Shown: in pieces, positions 1-7,339 of the stretch
Position numbering within the stretch: position 1 is the stretch's first letter
Layout: the number at the start of each line of letters is the position of its first letter
Assembly (NCBI GenBank): GCA_002714165.1
Contig: PAWT01000018.1
Span: 30,320-41,581, forward strand
DNA from: Acidobacteriota bacterium
GTDB lineage: Bacteria > Acidobacteriota > Vicinamibacteria > Vicinamibacterales > UBA823
Length of the DNA stretch: 11,262 bases
Direction of reading: 5' to 3'
Translations under genes and position numbers: made by a program
Notes under the pieces: model-generated
The model's input: only the letters and a program-made list of their open reading frames with translations
Told to the model about the DNA's origin: nothing
The model's database searches: none

Positions 1-394
1 TGTTCGTTGCTGCCGCTTCGTACAAATAGACTGGCACGTCAAAACGGTCGGCAATTGCGCGGCCAACGCAGTGTGCGAGTGCGATGCACGCGTCGAGAGA
101 GGTATCGTCCAAAGGCACGAATGGCACCACGTCCACCGCTCCTATCCTCGGATGTACACCGCGATGTTGCCGCAAATCGATATCAGCAATGGCTACGGCG
201 AACAACGCGAGGACGGCAGCTTCTAAACCCCGAGGGTCACCGATGAGCGTAAAGACAGACCGGTGATGATTAATATCGGCGGAATGGTCCAGTAAGCGAA
301 CGTCGGGTATTGCTTGTATTGTGGCAGCTAGGGTATCGAGGACACTGAGCCGTCGTCCTTCGCTGATGTTCGGTATGCACTCGATGGCAGCCAC
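1..394 (-). CDS. ftcD: glutamate formimidoyltransferase, N-terminal part (runs off left edge)
   Basis: The enzyme transfers the formimidoyl group of N-formimidoyl-L-glutamate to tetrahydrofolate, a late step of histidine degradation in the cytoplasm. The reverse strand gives 131 residues without a stop. Near the N-terminus is ECIPNISEGRR (residues 5-15), matching the family's ECVPNFSEGR. Residues 42-52 (NHHRSVFTLIG) match its second conserved block. Residues 77-94 contain HRGVHPRIGAVDVVPF, the active-site block with the conserved His (H81). The start is GTG at 394-392: an in-frame TAA at 406-404 leaves no other upstream start, and the resulting short N-terminus fits the family. I see no clear ribosome binding site. 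It is transcribed divergently from the RDD gene. The C-terminus lies outside the window, so a fused cyclodeaminase domain cannot be judged. Identification is firm; substrate assignment follows the family. Confidence 0.9.
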   Translation of the reverse strand, partial: MAAIECIPNISEGRRLSVLDTLAATIQAIPDVRLLDHSADINHHRSVFTLIGDPRGLEAAVLALFAVAIADIDLRQHRGVHPRIGAVDVVPFVPLDDTSLDACIALAHCVGRAIADRFDVPVYLYEAAATN

Positions 395-465
395 ACGACA
401 GTTTTAGCACATCTAATGTCATAGTTTCGACACCCAAGGGATGGTCGTCAAAGCTACACAATCGA

Positions 466-494
466 TTGACGAAGACAATCCCTTCGCGGATAAT
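466..494 (+). promoter_or_regulatory. candidate sigma70-type promoter for the RDD gene
   Basis: TTGACG (466-471) and GATAAT (489-494) are separated by 17 bp, each matching the consensus hexamer at five of six positions. Transcription would begin near position 501 and leave a leader of about 57 nt before the ATG at 558. The rest of the 163-bp divergent region (395-557) shows no RNA gene, and I found no convincing promoter for the minus-strand ftcD. This is a motif match only; no transcription data were available. Confidence 0.5.
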
Positions 495-557
495 CGGCGT
501 GCCTACTGCGAGGACCATCTCTAACTATTCGCGGTATTCCGCTTCAACATCTTCACA

Positions 558-1406
558 ATGAGATGTCTGCAGTGTCACTACATCGGTTTTGACGATGCTA
601 AGAAGTGTCGGAATTGCGGCTACATCTTTGCCCAACCGCCACGCGACGATGCAAAACTGAATCCACTGGTTCCATCGGCTAAAAGGTTCCCCCAGCGGAG
701 GCTCGATGAAGCGTTAGGGAATGGTGATACGGAGGTTCGTCAGAAGGCGAGTGAATCCTTCTCTGATGAGGGTCTACCATTGTTTCCGGATCGCCCTGTT
801 TGGGCTGATTCGGATCCCGATCGCGGTACTCGAGCGCCGAGAGCGCCGCTTTCTGTTAGGCGAGGAACACCCGAGGTTCCCCGGATGCGAACCGAGTCCA
901 AGCTGGTTTGTGAGGAAGCGCCGATACCTAAGCTTAATCTACTGTCCCCGACGGACCATCTAACACCTAACGCTCAGAATGAACCGGCGCATATATTCGC
1001 GCCTCGTCTCCTCAGGGTGATCGCGTCGGTTATTGACGTTGTTGTAATCGGCGTTGTGGATGTGAGTGTTATTTTTCTCACGCTTCGACTTTGTGAGTTG
1101 ACTTGGTCTGAGTGGTCGATGTTGCCAAGGGCGCCAATCACCGGATTCCTTCTCATGCTAAACGGAGGATACTTGGTGGCGTTTACAACAGCCGGTGGCC
1201 AAACGATTGGAAAGATGTTTTGTCATCTTAAGGTCGTCGGCATCGAGGGGGAACCGGTCTCTCTAAGTAAGGCTATGCTGCGAGTGGTGTCTTTCTTCGT
1301 TTCTATACTACCCTTCGGTCTTGGCTTCATTGCCCAGTTCGGCGATCGCTATCGGCGGACGGTACACGACCGCCTCGCTGAAACACGCGTCGTCAAGGTA
1401 TCTTAA
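558..1406 (+). CDS. RDD-family membrane protein with N-terminal zinc ribbon
   Basis: This is a 282-residue protein in three parts. Residues 1-22 hold C3-x2-C6 and C17-x2-C20, a small zinc-ribbon pattern ending CRNCGY. Residues about 25-147 are polar, rich in Pro, Arg, Asp and Ser, without predicted membrane segments, and probably disordered. Residues 148-282 form an RDD domain: R153 and D160 in RLLRVIASVID, then GQTIGKMFCHLKVV, then DRYRRTVHDRLAET near the end. Hydrophobic stretches at about 157-178, 192-212 and 246-262 are likely membrane helices. RDD proteins are poorly characterised and some are implicated in ion transport, so no specific function is assigned. ATG 558 is chosen because it places the first cysteine pair at the very N-terminus. 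The gene stands between divergent ftcD and pgpA, 113 bp before the latter. Domain assignment is confident; role is unknown. Confidence 0.8.
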   Translation: MRCLQCHYIGFDDAKKCRNCGYIFAQPPRDDAKLNPLVPSAKRFPQRRLDEALGNGDTEVRQKASESFSDEGLPLFPDRPVWADSDPDRGTRAPRAPLSVRRGTPEVPRMRTESKLVCEEAPIPKLNLLSPTDHLTPNAQNEPAHIFAPRLLRVIASVIDVVVIGVVDVSVIFLTLRLCELTWSEWSMLPRAPITGFLLMLNGGYLVAFTTAGGQTIGKMFCHLKVVGIEGEPVSLSKAMLRVVSFFVSILPFGLGFIAQFGDRYRRTVHDRLAETRVVKVS

Positions 1407-1519
1407 AGATTCTATTGAGCTGGATGAGCCTTCAGCGGATGGTCGACCTGCTTGGGTGTCCTAGGTAATGTGGTTGGCCATCAGATTCGACGAAACGCTG
1501 GTATTTTGAGTATTGAATC

Positions 1520-1984
1520 GTGAAACGTTTAGCTGTCGTTGTTTCGACTGGTTTTTATTGCGGGTACGCTCCGGTGGCGCCTGGAACGGTTGGCTCTGCG
1601 CTAGGCCTAGTGGTTTTTGGAGTGCTCCGTGCAATTGCGTCGCCACTGGGGGAAGTGGTGACGATCGCTGTGCTACTAGCTGTCGGAGTGTGGTCGGCGT
1701 CGGTGACCGAGCGTTACGTTGGCCGCACTGACCCTGGAATCATTGTTATTGACGAAATTGTTGGGATGTTGCTGACCTTTGCATGCCTAAATGTCGGCTT
1801 TGGTTCGTTGGTTTTCGGTTTCGTCCTATTTCGTGTGTTCGACATTGTTAAGCCATACCCCGCGAGAGCTTGCGAACGGTTACCAGGTGGTTGGGGGGTG
1901 ATGGCAGACGATGTGGTGGCTGCTCTGTACGCGCAAGCGGTATTGCGCGGCGGTATCTGGGCGATCGCCGCTTTGGGTGCATGA
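1520..1984 (+). CDS. pgpA: phosphatidylglycerophosphatase A
   Basis: PgpA is an inner-membrane phosphatase that converts phosphatidylglycerophosphate to phosphatidylglycerol. The 154-residue product carries the family blocks in order: APGTVGS (20-26), DPGIIVIDEIVGM starting at D71 with the acidic pair D78-E79, FRVFDIVKPYPA, then GGWGVMADDVVA with D130-D131. Hydrophobic stretches between them fit several membrane helices, and the length is about normal for the family. The start is GTG at 1520, giving the typical short N-terminus before the GTxGS block. It opens a five-gene run in which two other members, plsY and gpsA, act in the same phospholipid pathway. Its TGA overlaps the ATG of cinA as ATGA, so translation is probably coupled. 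Identification is confident. Confidence 0.93.
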   Translation: MKRLAVVVSTGFYCGYAPVAPGTVGSALGLVVFGVLRAIASPLGEVVTIAVLLAVGVWSASVTERYVGRTDPGIIVIDEIVGMLLTFACLNVGFGSLVFGFVLFRVFDIVKPYPARACERLPGGWGVMADDVVAALYAQAVLRGGIWAIAALGA

Positions 1985-3252
1985 GGTCAACGTTTATCGA
2001 CACGGCGACAATCATTGCTGTTGGTAGTGAACTACTAACCCCTTACCGTGCTGACTCGAACTCTCTGTTTCTCACTGGCCGCTTGAATGATTTGGCGATT
2101 GAGGTTCAAGGTAAGGTGATTGTTGGTGATGACCAAAAAATGTTAGCTGTGGCGATCGAGCGTGGTCTCAACGATGCTGATCTTATCGTGATGACTGGTG
2201 GGTTAGGTCCGACCGATGACGATATTACGCGGGATACACTGGCTACAGTTCTTAATGCGCCTCTCGTAGAACGACAAGAGATCCTCAGTCTGATTCAGGC
2301 GCGTTTCGCGGCCCATAAACTCAAGATGCCAGAGATTAACCGTCGCCAAGCGCTCGTACCGCGTGGTGCAGAGATTATTTCCAACGGACACGGGACAGCG
2401 CCTGGATTATGGCTGGAGTGGCGGGAACGGGTGATCATTGCTTTACCCGGACCGCCACGGGAATTGGAGCCAATGTTTGATGGCCAGGTCCTCAAGCGCC
2501 TTGCGCTGCGAGTGCCTAGCCTTCGATTGGCACGTCGGGTTGTTGGAGTGTCCGGACGCGCCGAATCGCAAGTCGAAGAACAGGTGCGGCCACTTTATGC
2601 ACGTTGGAAGGAACGGGACCCAGTGGTCAGAGCAACAATCTTAGGAAGCCTTGGGCAGGTTGAGTTGCACCTCTCGACTCGGGCTTCGAATCTACGAGAG
2701 GCTGAGATTTCCCTTAACCTGGCTGTGGAGGAGCTAGTCGGAGCGCTTGGGCGCGATGTGTATACAACGGAGGGACTTCCTCTTGAGCAAGTTGTTGGCA
2801 CCCGTCTTCGTTCCCATGGGTTGCGTGTAGCGTTAGCCGAATCATGCACGGGTGGGCTCTTAGCGTCTCGGCTGACTGATGTGCCTGGAAGCTCCGCTTA
2901 TCTCGACTTGGCTGTAGTGACATATTCTAATTTAGAAAAGATTAATCTTTTGGGCGTTCCGGTAGCCCTCATCGAAACACATGGCGCGGTCAGCGAGGCT
3001 GTAGCCTTGGCCATGGCATCCGGTGTTGCGGCCCGAGCTAAGGCTGACATCGGTGTTGGCGTTACAGGAATTGCAGGGCCTGCAGGAGGCACTACTGCTA
3101 AGCCGGTCGGAACGGTGTTTATTGCTGTAGCCGGTGTAGGAGTTGAGCTGGTTAAGTTGTTCGCATTCCGCGGTGAACGGGACATGGTCAAACACCAAGC
3201 GTCACAGGCAGCGCTCGACATGCTCAGGCGAATACTTGACGATCATGAGTGA
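1981..3252 (+). CDS. cinA: CinA: molybdopterin-binding-like domain plus NMN amidohydrolase domain
   Basis: This is a full-length two-domain CinA of 423 residues. Residues about 8-175 are the MoCF-like domain (IIAVGSELL at 11-19, VMTGGLGPTDDD at 70-81), linked in the family to ADP-ribose pyrophosphatase activity. The C-terminal domain is PncC-like, with AESCTGGLLASRL around residue 287 and VGVTGIAGPAGG around 360, the signatures of nicotinamide-mononucleotide deamidase. Together these activities recycle or clean up pyridine-nucleotide breakdown products in the cytoplasm. The frame is open further upstream, but ATG 1981 is preferred: it overlaps the pgpA stop as ATGA and gives a normal family length. 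The 3' end overlaps thpR by 8 bp. Family identification is firm. The older 'competence/damage-inducible' name does not demonstrate a competence role here. Confidence 0.93.
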   Translation: MRSTFIDTATIIAVGSELLTPYRADSNSLFLTGRLNDLAIEVQGKVIVGDDQKMLAVAIERGLNDADLIVMTGGLGPTDDDITRDTLATVLNAPLVERQEILSLIQARFAAHKLKMPEINRRQALVPRGAEIISNGHGTAPGLWLEWRERVIIALPGPPRELEPMFDGQVLKRLALRVPSLRLARRVVGVSGRAESQVEEQVRPLYARWKERDPVVRATILGSLGQVELHLSTRASNLREAEISLNLAVEELVGALGRDVYTTEGLPLEQVVGTRLRSHGLRVALAESCTGGLLASRLTDVPGSSAYLDLAVVTYSNLEKINLLGVPVALIETHGAVSEAVALAMASGVAARAKADIGVGVTGIAGPAGGTTAKPVGTVFIAVAGVGVELVKLFAFRGERDMVKHQASQAALDMLRRILDDHE

Positions 3253-3847
3253 CCATGCCTCACGATCGCGTCTATTCATTGCCGTTGATCTCAGTGCGGT
3301 TGTGCGTCGCACGGTCATAAAGATTTCTGCGTCGATTGCTGAATCTCTTACGATTAAAGGAGGTCCAAGAATCTCTTGGGTGCGTCCTCGGAACCTCCAT
3401 GTCACGGTAAGATTTCTTGGGTCGGTACACCCAATCGTGATGGAACGACTACGGACATTGTTGGTTCGGCCCTGGTTGGTTGAAGCCTTCGATTTAGAGT
3501 TAGCAACTGCGGTCACCGTTCCGTCGTCTGGCACCCCGAGAGTAGTATGGCTGGGCGTACGCGACCGTTCTTCAGGTTTTGACCGTCTAATGCCAGAGCT
3601 TAATAAGCGGCTCCATGCAGCCGGTGTTGTTCAAAATCAGATGCGCTTTGTTCCACACGTTACAGTTGGTCGTGTCAGGCGAGCGCCGCAGCGTGGGAGG
3701 ATGATTCGCGACGCTGTTCAAGACATTGGGGTCGAAGCTGTACGATGGCAGGTAAAGCATTTAACTCTCTATGAGAGTCACATGGCCTCGTCGACTCCAG
3801 ATTATGTGCCGCAAGCAACTGGGGTGCTGCGAGCTGTCGCCCCGTGA
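3245..3847 (+). CDS. thpR: RNA 2',3'-cyclic phosphodiesterase (2'-5' RNA ligase family)
   Basis: This 200-residue 2H-phosphoesterase has two HxTx motifs, HVTV at H52 (followed by RFLG) and HVTV at H138 (preceded by RFVP), which form the catalytic pair of this superfamily. The N-terminal RLFIAVDL (9-16) is the standard first strand, and the spacing and total length match bacterial ThpR/LigT. Members hydrolyse RNA 2',3'-cyclic phosphates and can catalyse 2'-5' joining in vitro; the cellular role is unclear. The start is ATG 3245, which overlaps the 3' end of cinA by 8 bp; a longer in-frame reading from 3143 lies inside cinA and is not needed. The stop is shared with the plsY start (GTGATG). The cinA-thpR neighbourhood is common in bacteria, but no functional link is established. 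Confidence 0.9.
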   Translation: MSDHASRSRLFIAVDLSAVVRRTVIKISASIAESLTIKGGPRISWVRPRNLHVTVRFLGSVHPIVMERLRTLLVRPWLVEAFDLELATAVTVPSSGTPRVVWLGVRDRSSGFDRLMPELNKRLHAAGVVQNQMRFVPHVTVGRVRRAPQRGRMIRDAVQDIGVEAVRWQVKHLTLYESHMASSTPDYVPQATGVLRAVAP

Positions 3848-4437
3848 TGAAGATGATAGATGTTTGGATAATTGCACTCGGGTATTTCGCTGGTTCAATC
3901 CCGTTTGCCTTTCTTATACCGAGATGCTTTGCCGGCGTGGACGTGCGTAATGTGGGGAGTGGCAATATAGGCGCTGCGAATGTCTTCCGAGCGACCCGAC
4001 CATTAATCGGATTAGCCGTATTCGGACTTGACGTGTTTAAGGGCTGTGCGATTGTTTTGCTCGCCACGAGACTTGGTATGGACGACCCAACACGTACAGC
4101 AGCTGGAGTGGTAACGATCATGGGCCATATCTATCCTGTGTGGCTTAGATTTCGTGGGGGGAAGGGAGTGGCCACGGCGGGTGGTGTCTTCGGCGTATTG
4201 TCGCCGATAGCTACACTGGCTAGTGTGGTGATATTTCTCGTTGTTGCTTGGTTGACGCGTTACATTTCTGCCGGCTCGATTGCGGCGTCGCTAATACTCG
4301 TACCTTTACTCTATGTGATGGCAGCTCCACCTTCGATGATGATCGGCGCATCATTGGTCACGGTGCTCATCCTCTATCGACACCGAGGAAATCTGATTCG
4401 GTTGAGTGACGGGACAGAGCGGCGTTTTGGACAGTAG
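3847..4437 (+). CDS. plsY: acyl-phosphate:glycerol-3-phosphate acyltransferase PlsY
   Basis: PlsY is an inner-membrane enzyme that transfers an acyl chain from acyl-phosphate to glycerol-3-phosphate, the first committed step to phosphatidic acid. The 196-residue sequence is strongly hydrophobic and carries the family motifs: AGSIPFAFLI near the N-terminus, VGSGNIGAANVFR (motif 1, Ala where Thr is common), GHIYPVWLRFRGGKGVAT (motif 2) and HRGNLIRLSDGTERR at the C-terminus. ATG 3847 overlaps the thpR stop by one base (TGATG). An in-frame GTG directly upstream at 3844 and an ATG at 3853 are alternatives that change only the first few residues. The next gene, gpsA, makes its substrate, which strongly supports the assignment. 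Confidence 0.93.
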   Translation: MKMIDVWIIALGYFAGSIPFAFLIPRCFAGVDVRNVGSGNIGAANVFRATRPLIGLAVFGLDVFKGCAIVLLATRLGMDDPTRTAAGVVTIMGHIYPVWLRFRGGKGVATAGGVFGVLSPIATLASVVIFLVVAWLTRYISAGSIAASLILVPLLYVMAAPPSMMIGASLVTVLILYRHRGNLIRLSDGTERRFGQ

Positions 4438-4444
4438 GAGGAGG
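4436..4444 (+). promoter_or_regulatory. strong Shine-Dalgarno for gpsA
   Basis: AGGAGGAGG begins inside the plsY TAG stop codon (4435-4437) and lies 10 bases before the gpsA ATG at 4455. It is the clearest ribosome binding site in the window. Most neighbouring starts instead overlap the previous stop, so gpsA appears to be initiated independently as well as cotranscribed. Confidence 0.75.
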
Positions 4445-4454
4445 CTTTAAGAGA

Positions 4455-5471
4455 ATGGCGCATCGGTTGACGGTACTTGGAGCGGGCAGCTGGGGCACAG
4501 CGCTCGCAGTTCATATGGGGCGGGTGGGGCACGAGGTGCGACTCTGGGGACGTGATGCACCGCTTGTCGCCTCGATGATTAAACACCGTCAGAATTCTGC
4601 TTACCTTCCTGATTTTGTACTGCCGGAATCGGTTATACCAACTGCATCTCTGGAGGAAGCGTTGGTTGGGTCCACATGTGTTGTGGCCGCGGTACCATCA
4701 CACGGAACCCGAACGGTAATCCAGCAGGCCAGTGTTTTCTTGCCTAGGGATGTACCGATCGTGAGCACTACGAAGGGTCTTGAGCCTGGCAGGATGAGGC
4801 GGATGTCGCAGGTTATCGAGGAAGAGATGGGCGGAGCAAATCCTGTGGCGGTGCTCTCTGGGCCAAGCTTTGCGGCTGAGGTAGCACGTGAACTACCTAC
4901 AGCGGTGCTAGTTGCATCGAGGGAATCATCTCTATTGAAGCTGGTGCAGGAAGAATTCCGGTCTAAGTACTTTCGGCTGTATGCGAGTAACGATGTCATC
5001 GGAGTAGAGCTTGGCGGCGCGCTCAAGAACGTCATAGCAATTGCGGCAGGTGTCGTCGAATCGCTCGGTCTCGGGAATAACGCTCTGGCTGGCTTAATCA
5101 CGAGAGGGCTCGCTGAGATGACACGCTTGGCGTGTGCTGAGGGTGGGCGGCGTGAGACTCTGGCTGGTTTGAGTGGTCTCGGTGACCTCGTATTGACTTG
5201 CACCGGCGGGCTTAGCCGTAACCGAAGGGTCGGTCTTGAACTAGGCAAGGGACGGCCTCTCGAAGCGGTCCTTGGTGAAATGAAAATGGTGGCAGAGGGC
5301 GTGCGAACCACTGGTGCTGCACTTGCTCTTGGTGCCGAGCATGGTATCGAACTACCCATTGCCCTGCAGATGGCCGAGGTTTTGGCGGGTAGGGTAGCAC
5401 CTCTTGAAGCGGTTGAGGCATTAATGCTCAGACGTCAGCGAGTCGAAGCTGACACGAATGAGCCGGTATGA
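4455..5471 (+). CDS. gpsA: NAD(P)H-dependent glycerol-3-phosphate dehydrogenase
   Basis: GpsA is a cytoplasmic enzyme reducing dihydroxyacetone phosphate to sn-glycerol-3-phosphate, the backbone for phospholipids. It has 338 residues, normal for the family. The Rossmann motif GAGSWGTALA is at residues 9-18. It is followed by VAAVPSHG, the block STTKGLE, LSGPSFAAEVA, and GGALKNVIAIAAG with the conserved catalytic Lys at 191. NNALAGLITRGLAEM and LSGLGDLVLTCTG complete the C-terminal helical domain. The start is ATG 4455, supported by a strong ribosome binding site. It closes the pgpA-cinA-thpR-plsY-gpsA run and supplies the substrate of PlsY. A gap of 165 bp follows before ribD. A 252-codon open frame on the opposite strand (4601-5359) is a shadow of this gene. 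Confidence 0.96.
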   Translation: MAHRLTVLGAGSWGTALAVHMGRVGHEVRLWGRDAPLVASMIKHRQNSAYLPDFVLPESVIPTASLEEALVGSTCVVAAVPSHGTRTVIQQASVFLPRDVPIVSTTKGLEPGRMRRMSQVIEEEMGGANPVAVLSGPSFAAEVARELPTAVLVASRESSLLKLVQEEFRSKYFRLYASNDVIGVELGGALKNVIAIAAGVVESLGLGNNALAGLITRGLAEMTRLACAEGGRRETLAGLSGLGDLVLTCTGGLSRNRRVGLELGKGRPLEAVLGEMKMVAEGVRTTGAALALGAEHGIELPIALQMAEVLAGRVAPLEAVEALMLRRQRVEADTNEPV

Positions 5472-5533
5472 CTGGTCTTCCGTCTATATCGTGCCGAGAT
5501 TGTTGTTGATGGTGTGCTGACTGATCCACGGCT

Positions 5534-5542
5534 TGTTATAAG
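5534..5542 (+). promoter_or_regulatory. candidate extended -10 promoter element upstream of ribD
   Basis: The 165-bp gap between gpsA and ribD contains TGTTATAAG, an extended -10 pattern (TGn followed by TATAAG). No good -35 hexamer sits at the usual distance. Transcription from it would start near 5549 and leave a leader of about 88 nt. The gap otherwise shows no gene and no FMN riboswitch consensus. Support is the motif and its position only. Confidence 0.3.
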
Positions 5543-5636
5543 CGCGAAAATGTTGGGGTAACGTGTGGCAGGGGTAAGGGAGTCTACGTAAACAATTAGC
5601 CCTAGTGAAGTGCTGGCTTTTTTGAGAGATAGGTAG

Positions 5637-6728
5637 TTGCCTTTAGCTGATGGCGAGTACATGGATCGGGCTTTGAGAATGGCGGCCCTAGGTCGAGGCC
5701 TGACCAGTCCCAATCCACTGGTTGGGGCGGTCGTCATTTCCCCCAGCGGCGTTGTCGTCGGTAGCGGTTACCACCGACGTGCTGGCGAGCCCCATGCCGA
5801 AGTGTATGCGTTGCGTGCGGCTGGACCGGCCGCTCGAGGGGCGACACTGTTCAGCACACTTGAGCCCTGTTGCCACACGGGCAGTACGGGGCCGTGCGTT
5901 GATCGAATTGTGGAGGCTGGTATTGCTAGGGTCGTGATTGGAGTTGAAGATCCTAATCCGCAAGTACATGGGAAGGGCATTCAGTTTCTGCGCGAGCATG
6001 GAATTGCTGTGACCGTGGGTGTGCGTGAAACGGAGGCCGCTCGGTTGAATCTACCGTTCTTCATACGCGTTCGGTATGGCCGACCGTTTGTAATGATGAA
6101 AGTGGCGCTAACACGGGACGAATGTGTTGCGGAGGCGTTGGGGGTGCGGAGTGCCATCACTGCTGAGCAGACGACGAGTGATGTGCACGCCCTACGGGCT
6201 GAGTTCGACGCAGTTGGTGTTGGTTCTGGGACTGTGTTAATTGACGATCCTGAGCTGACCGTTCGAGCGTCTCCTCAGACGCGACCGTTGACGCGCGTAA
6301 TCTTCGATTCGCGCTTGCGGGTGCCATGCTCGGCGGCGATGTTTTCGACCCAACAAGCCGGGCCGATTCTCATCGTGACGACCGAGGCTGCCGTGACACA
6401 TTCTTCGGATCATGCCGAGGCGCTCGAATCGCTCGGAGCCAGGCTTTTGGTAGCACCGCTTCATGACTTGACCTCTGCGCTGACCGTTCTTAGCAATGAA
6501 GGGATAACATCTCTGTTGCTGGAGGGTGGTCCGATTTTGCATGGAGCAGCGTGGGAGGCAGGGGTAGTCGACCGGGTCCGAATCTACGTTTCCCAAACAG
6601 AGTTTGGTAGGAGTGGAGTCCGTTGGTTTCGGGTGAGGTCGGCAATAGTTGAGTCACTTAATAATTTGGATGTTCGAATGGTCGGGCCAGACGAATGTAC
6701 AGACGGATATGTTCACCGGATTGATTGA
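5637..6728 (+). CDS. ribD: bifunctional riboflavin deaminase/reductase RibD
   Basis: RibD deaminates the pyrimidine made by GTP cyclohydrolase II and then reduces its ribosyl side chain. The 363-residue protein has the two expected domains. The N-terminal deaminase (about 7-150) contains TSPNPLVGAVV, HAE with H53 and E55, and CCHTGSTGPC with C78 and C87. The H/C/C spacing equals that of the E. coli zinc site. The reductase domain starts near K155 and is less canonical: VALTRDECVA replaces the usual S-x-D-G block, and SAIT (172-175) replaces the usual W-I-T; VGVGSGTVLIDDPELTVR is well conserved. The start is TTG at 5637 with GAGAG at 5624-5628; ATG 5661 would cut into the conserved first helix. 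The 3' end overlaps ribE by 20 bp. Confidence 0.9.
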   Translation: MPLADGEYMDRALRMAALGRGLTSPNPLVGAVVISPSGVVVGSGYHRRAGEPHAEVYALRAAGPAARGATLFSTLEPCCHTGSTGPCVDRIVEAGIARVVIGVEDPNPQVHGKGIQFLREHGIAVTVGVRETEAARLNLPFFIRVRYGRPFVMMKVALTRDECVAEALGVRSAITAEQTTSDVHALRAEFDAVGVGSGTVLIDDPELTVRASPQTRPLTRVIFDSRLRVPCSAAMFSTQQAGPILIVTTEAAVTHSSDHAEALESLGARLLVAPLHDLTSALTVLSNEGITSLLLEGGPILHGAAWEAGVVDRVRIYVSQTEFGRSGVRWFRVRSAIVESLNNLDVRMVGPDECTDGYVHRID

Positions 6729-7311
6729 GTCCATCGGAATAGTACGAACAGTGGCGCCCATGATGAAGGGGCTACGCCTGAGTATTGATACTGCCCTAGC
6801 AGGCGAGTTGTTAGTCGGGGACAGTGTGTCCACCAACGGAGTCTGCTTGACCGTCACAGAGGTCACAAGCGAGAGGTTCGACGTCGAGGTCTCGCCAGAA
6901 ACAACCCGTGTGACAACGTTGGGAAAGTTAGCTGTGGGCCATGTCGTCAATCTTGAGCGGCCGGTACTGGCGGACACGCGTATGGGTGGACATTTTGTCC
7001 AAGGTCATGTCGATGCAGTAGGTTGTGTTGAGACCATACATTCAGAATCGGAGTACCACCGTGTGAAGGTCGCTTTTCCTGACTCGCTTTCAAGGTATTT
7101 GGTACAGCGTGGTTCCATTGCACTTGATGGTGTTAGTTTAACGATTGCTGAACTTCGAGCCAGTACGTTCGATGTCCAAATCATTCCGTTCACATGGGAG
7201 CATACTGCTTTTAGTAAGTACTCTGAGAGTGATGCAGTGAACCTAGAATGCGATATTCTTGGTAAGTACGTCATGCGTGCCATGGAAATCAAGTCGCCAG
7301 ACTCATGTTGA
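6709..7311 (+). CDS. ribE: riboflavin synthase, alpha subunit
   Basis: This enzyme dismutates two molecules of 6,7-dimethyl-8-ribityllumazine to riboflavin, the last step of the pathway. It has 200 residues and the typical internal duplication. The first half begins MFTGLIESIG and contains GDSVSTNGVCLTVTEV and SPETTRVTTLG. The second half has GGHFVQGHVD, GSIALDGVSLTIAEL and IPFTWEHTAF. It ends with CDILGKYVMR. ATG 6709 gives the hallmark MFTG start; the frame is open upstream inside ribD but that extension is not conserved. It overlaps the end of ribD by 20 bp, indicating cotranscription and probably coupled translation. Some naming schemes call this gene ribC. No lumazine synthase gene, which would supply its substrate, is present in the window. 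Confidence 0.94.
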   Translation: MFTGLIESIGIVRTVAPMMKGLRLSIDTALAGELLVGDSVSTNGVCLTVTEVTSERFDVEVSPETTRVTTLGKLAVGHVVNLERPVLADTRMGGHFVQGHVDAVGCVETIHSESEYHRVKVAFPDSLSRYLVQRGSIALDGVSLTIAELRASTFDVQIIPFTWEHTAFSKYSESDAVNLECDILGKYVMRAMEIKSPDSC

Positions 7312-7339
7312 GTAAGCGGCGTAATCGAGGCATACCATC

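Noticed and set aside
7..266. Short plus-strand open frames at the left edge
   Set aside because: They are antisense to the conserved ftcD N-terminus and show no motif.
1499..1507. TGG-TATTTT, an extended -10-like sequence before pgpA
   Set aside because: No -35 at a sensible distance, and the start site would leave almost no leader; the T-rich match may be chance.
3675..4121. 148-codon minus-strand open frame across the thpR/plsY junction
   Set aside because: It is antisense to two well-supported genes, with no domain and no ribosome binding site of note.
4601..5359. 252-codon open frame on the minus strand inside gpsA
   Set aside because: It lies wholly antisense to a fully conserved gpsA, has a low-complexity Ser/Pro/Arg/Thr-rich translation and no recognisable motif; it is a coding shadow.
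5472..5558. 29 open codons in the gpsA frame directly after its stop, ending at TAA 5559-5561
   Set aside because: GpsA already has its normal length; the segment has no good start or ribosome binding site and is short enough to be chance.
5598..5623. AGCC/GGCT hairpin followed by six T, resembling a terminator before ribD
   Set aside because: The stem is only four base pairs with a 13-nt loop and it lies a few bases before the ribD ribosome binding site; too weak to call.
5549..5636. GC-rich purine run in the ribD leader, considered as an FMN riboswitch
   Set aside because: The conserved FMN-element blocks are not present and the space after the candidate promoter is shorter than the usual element.
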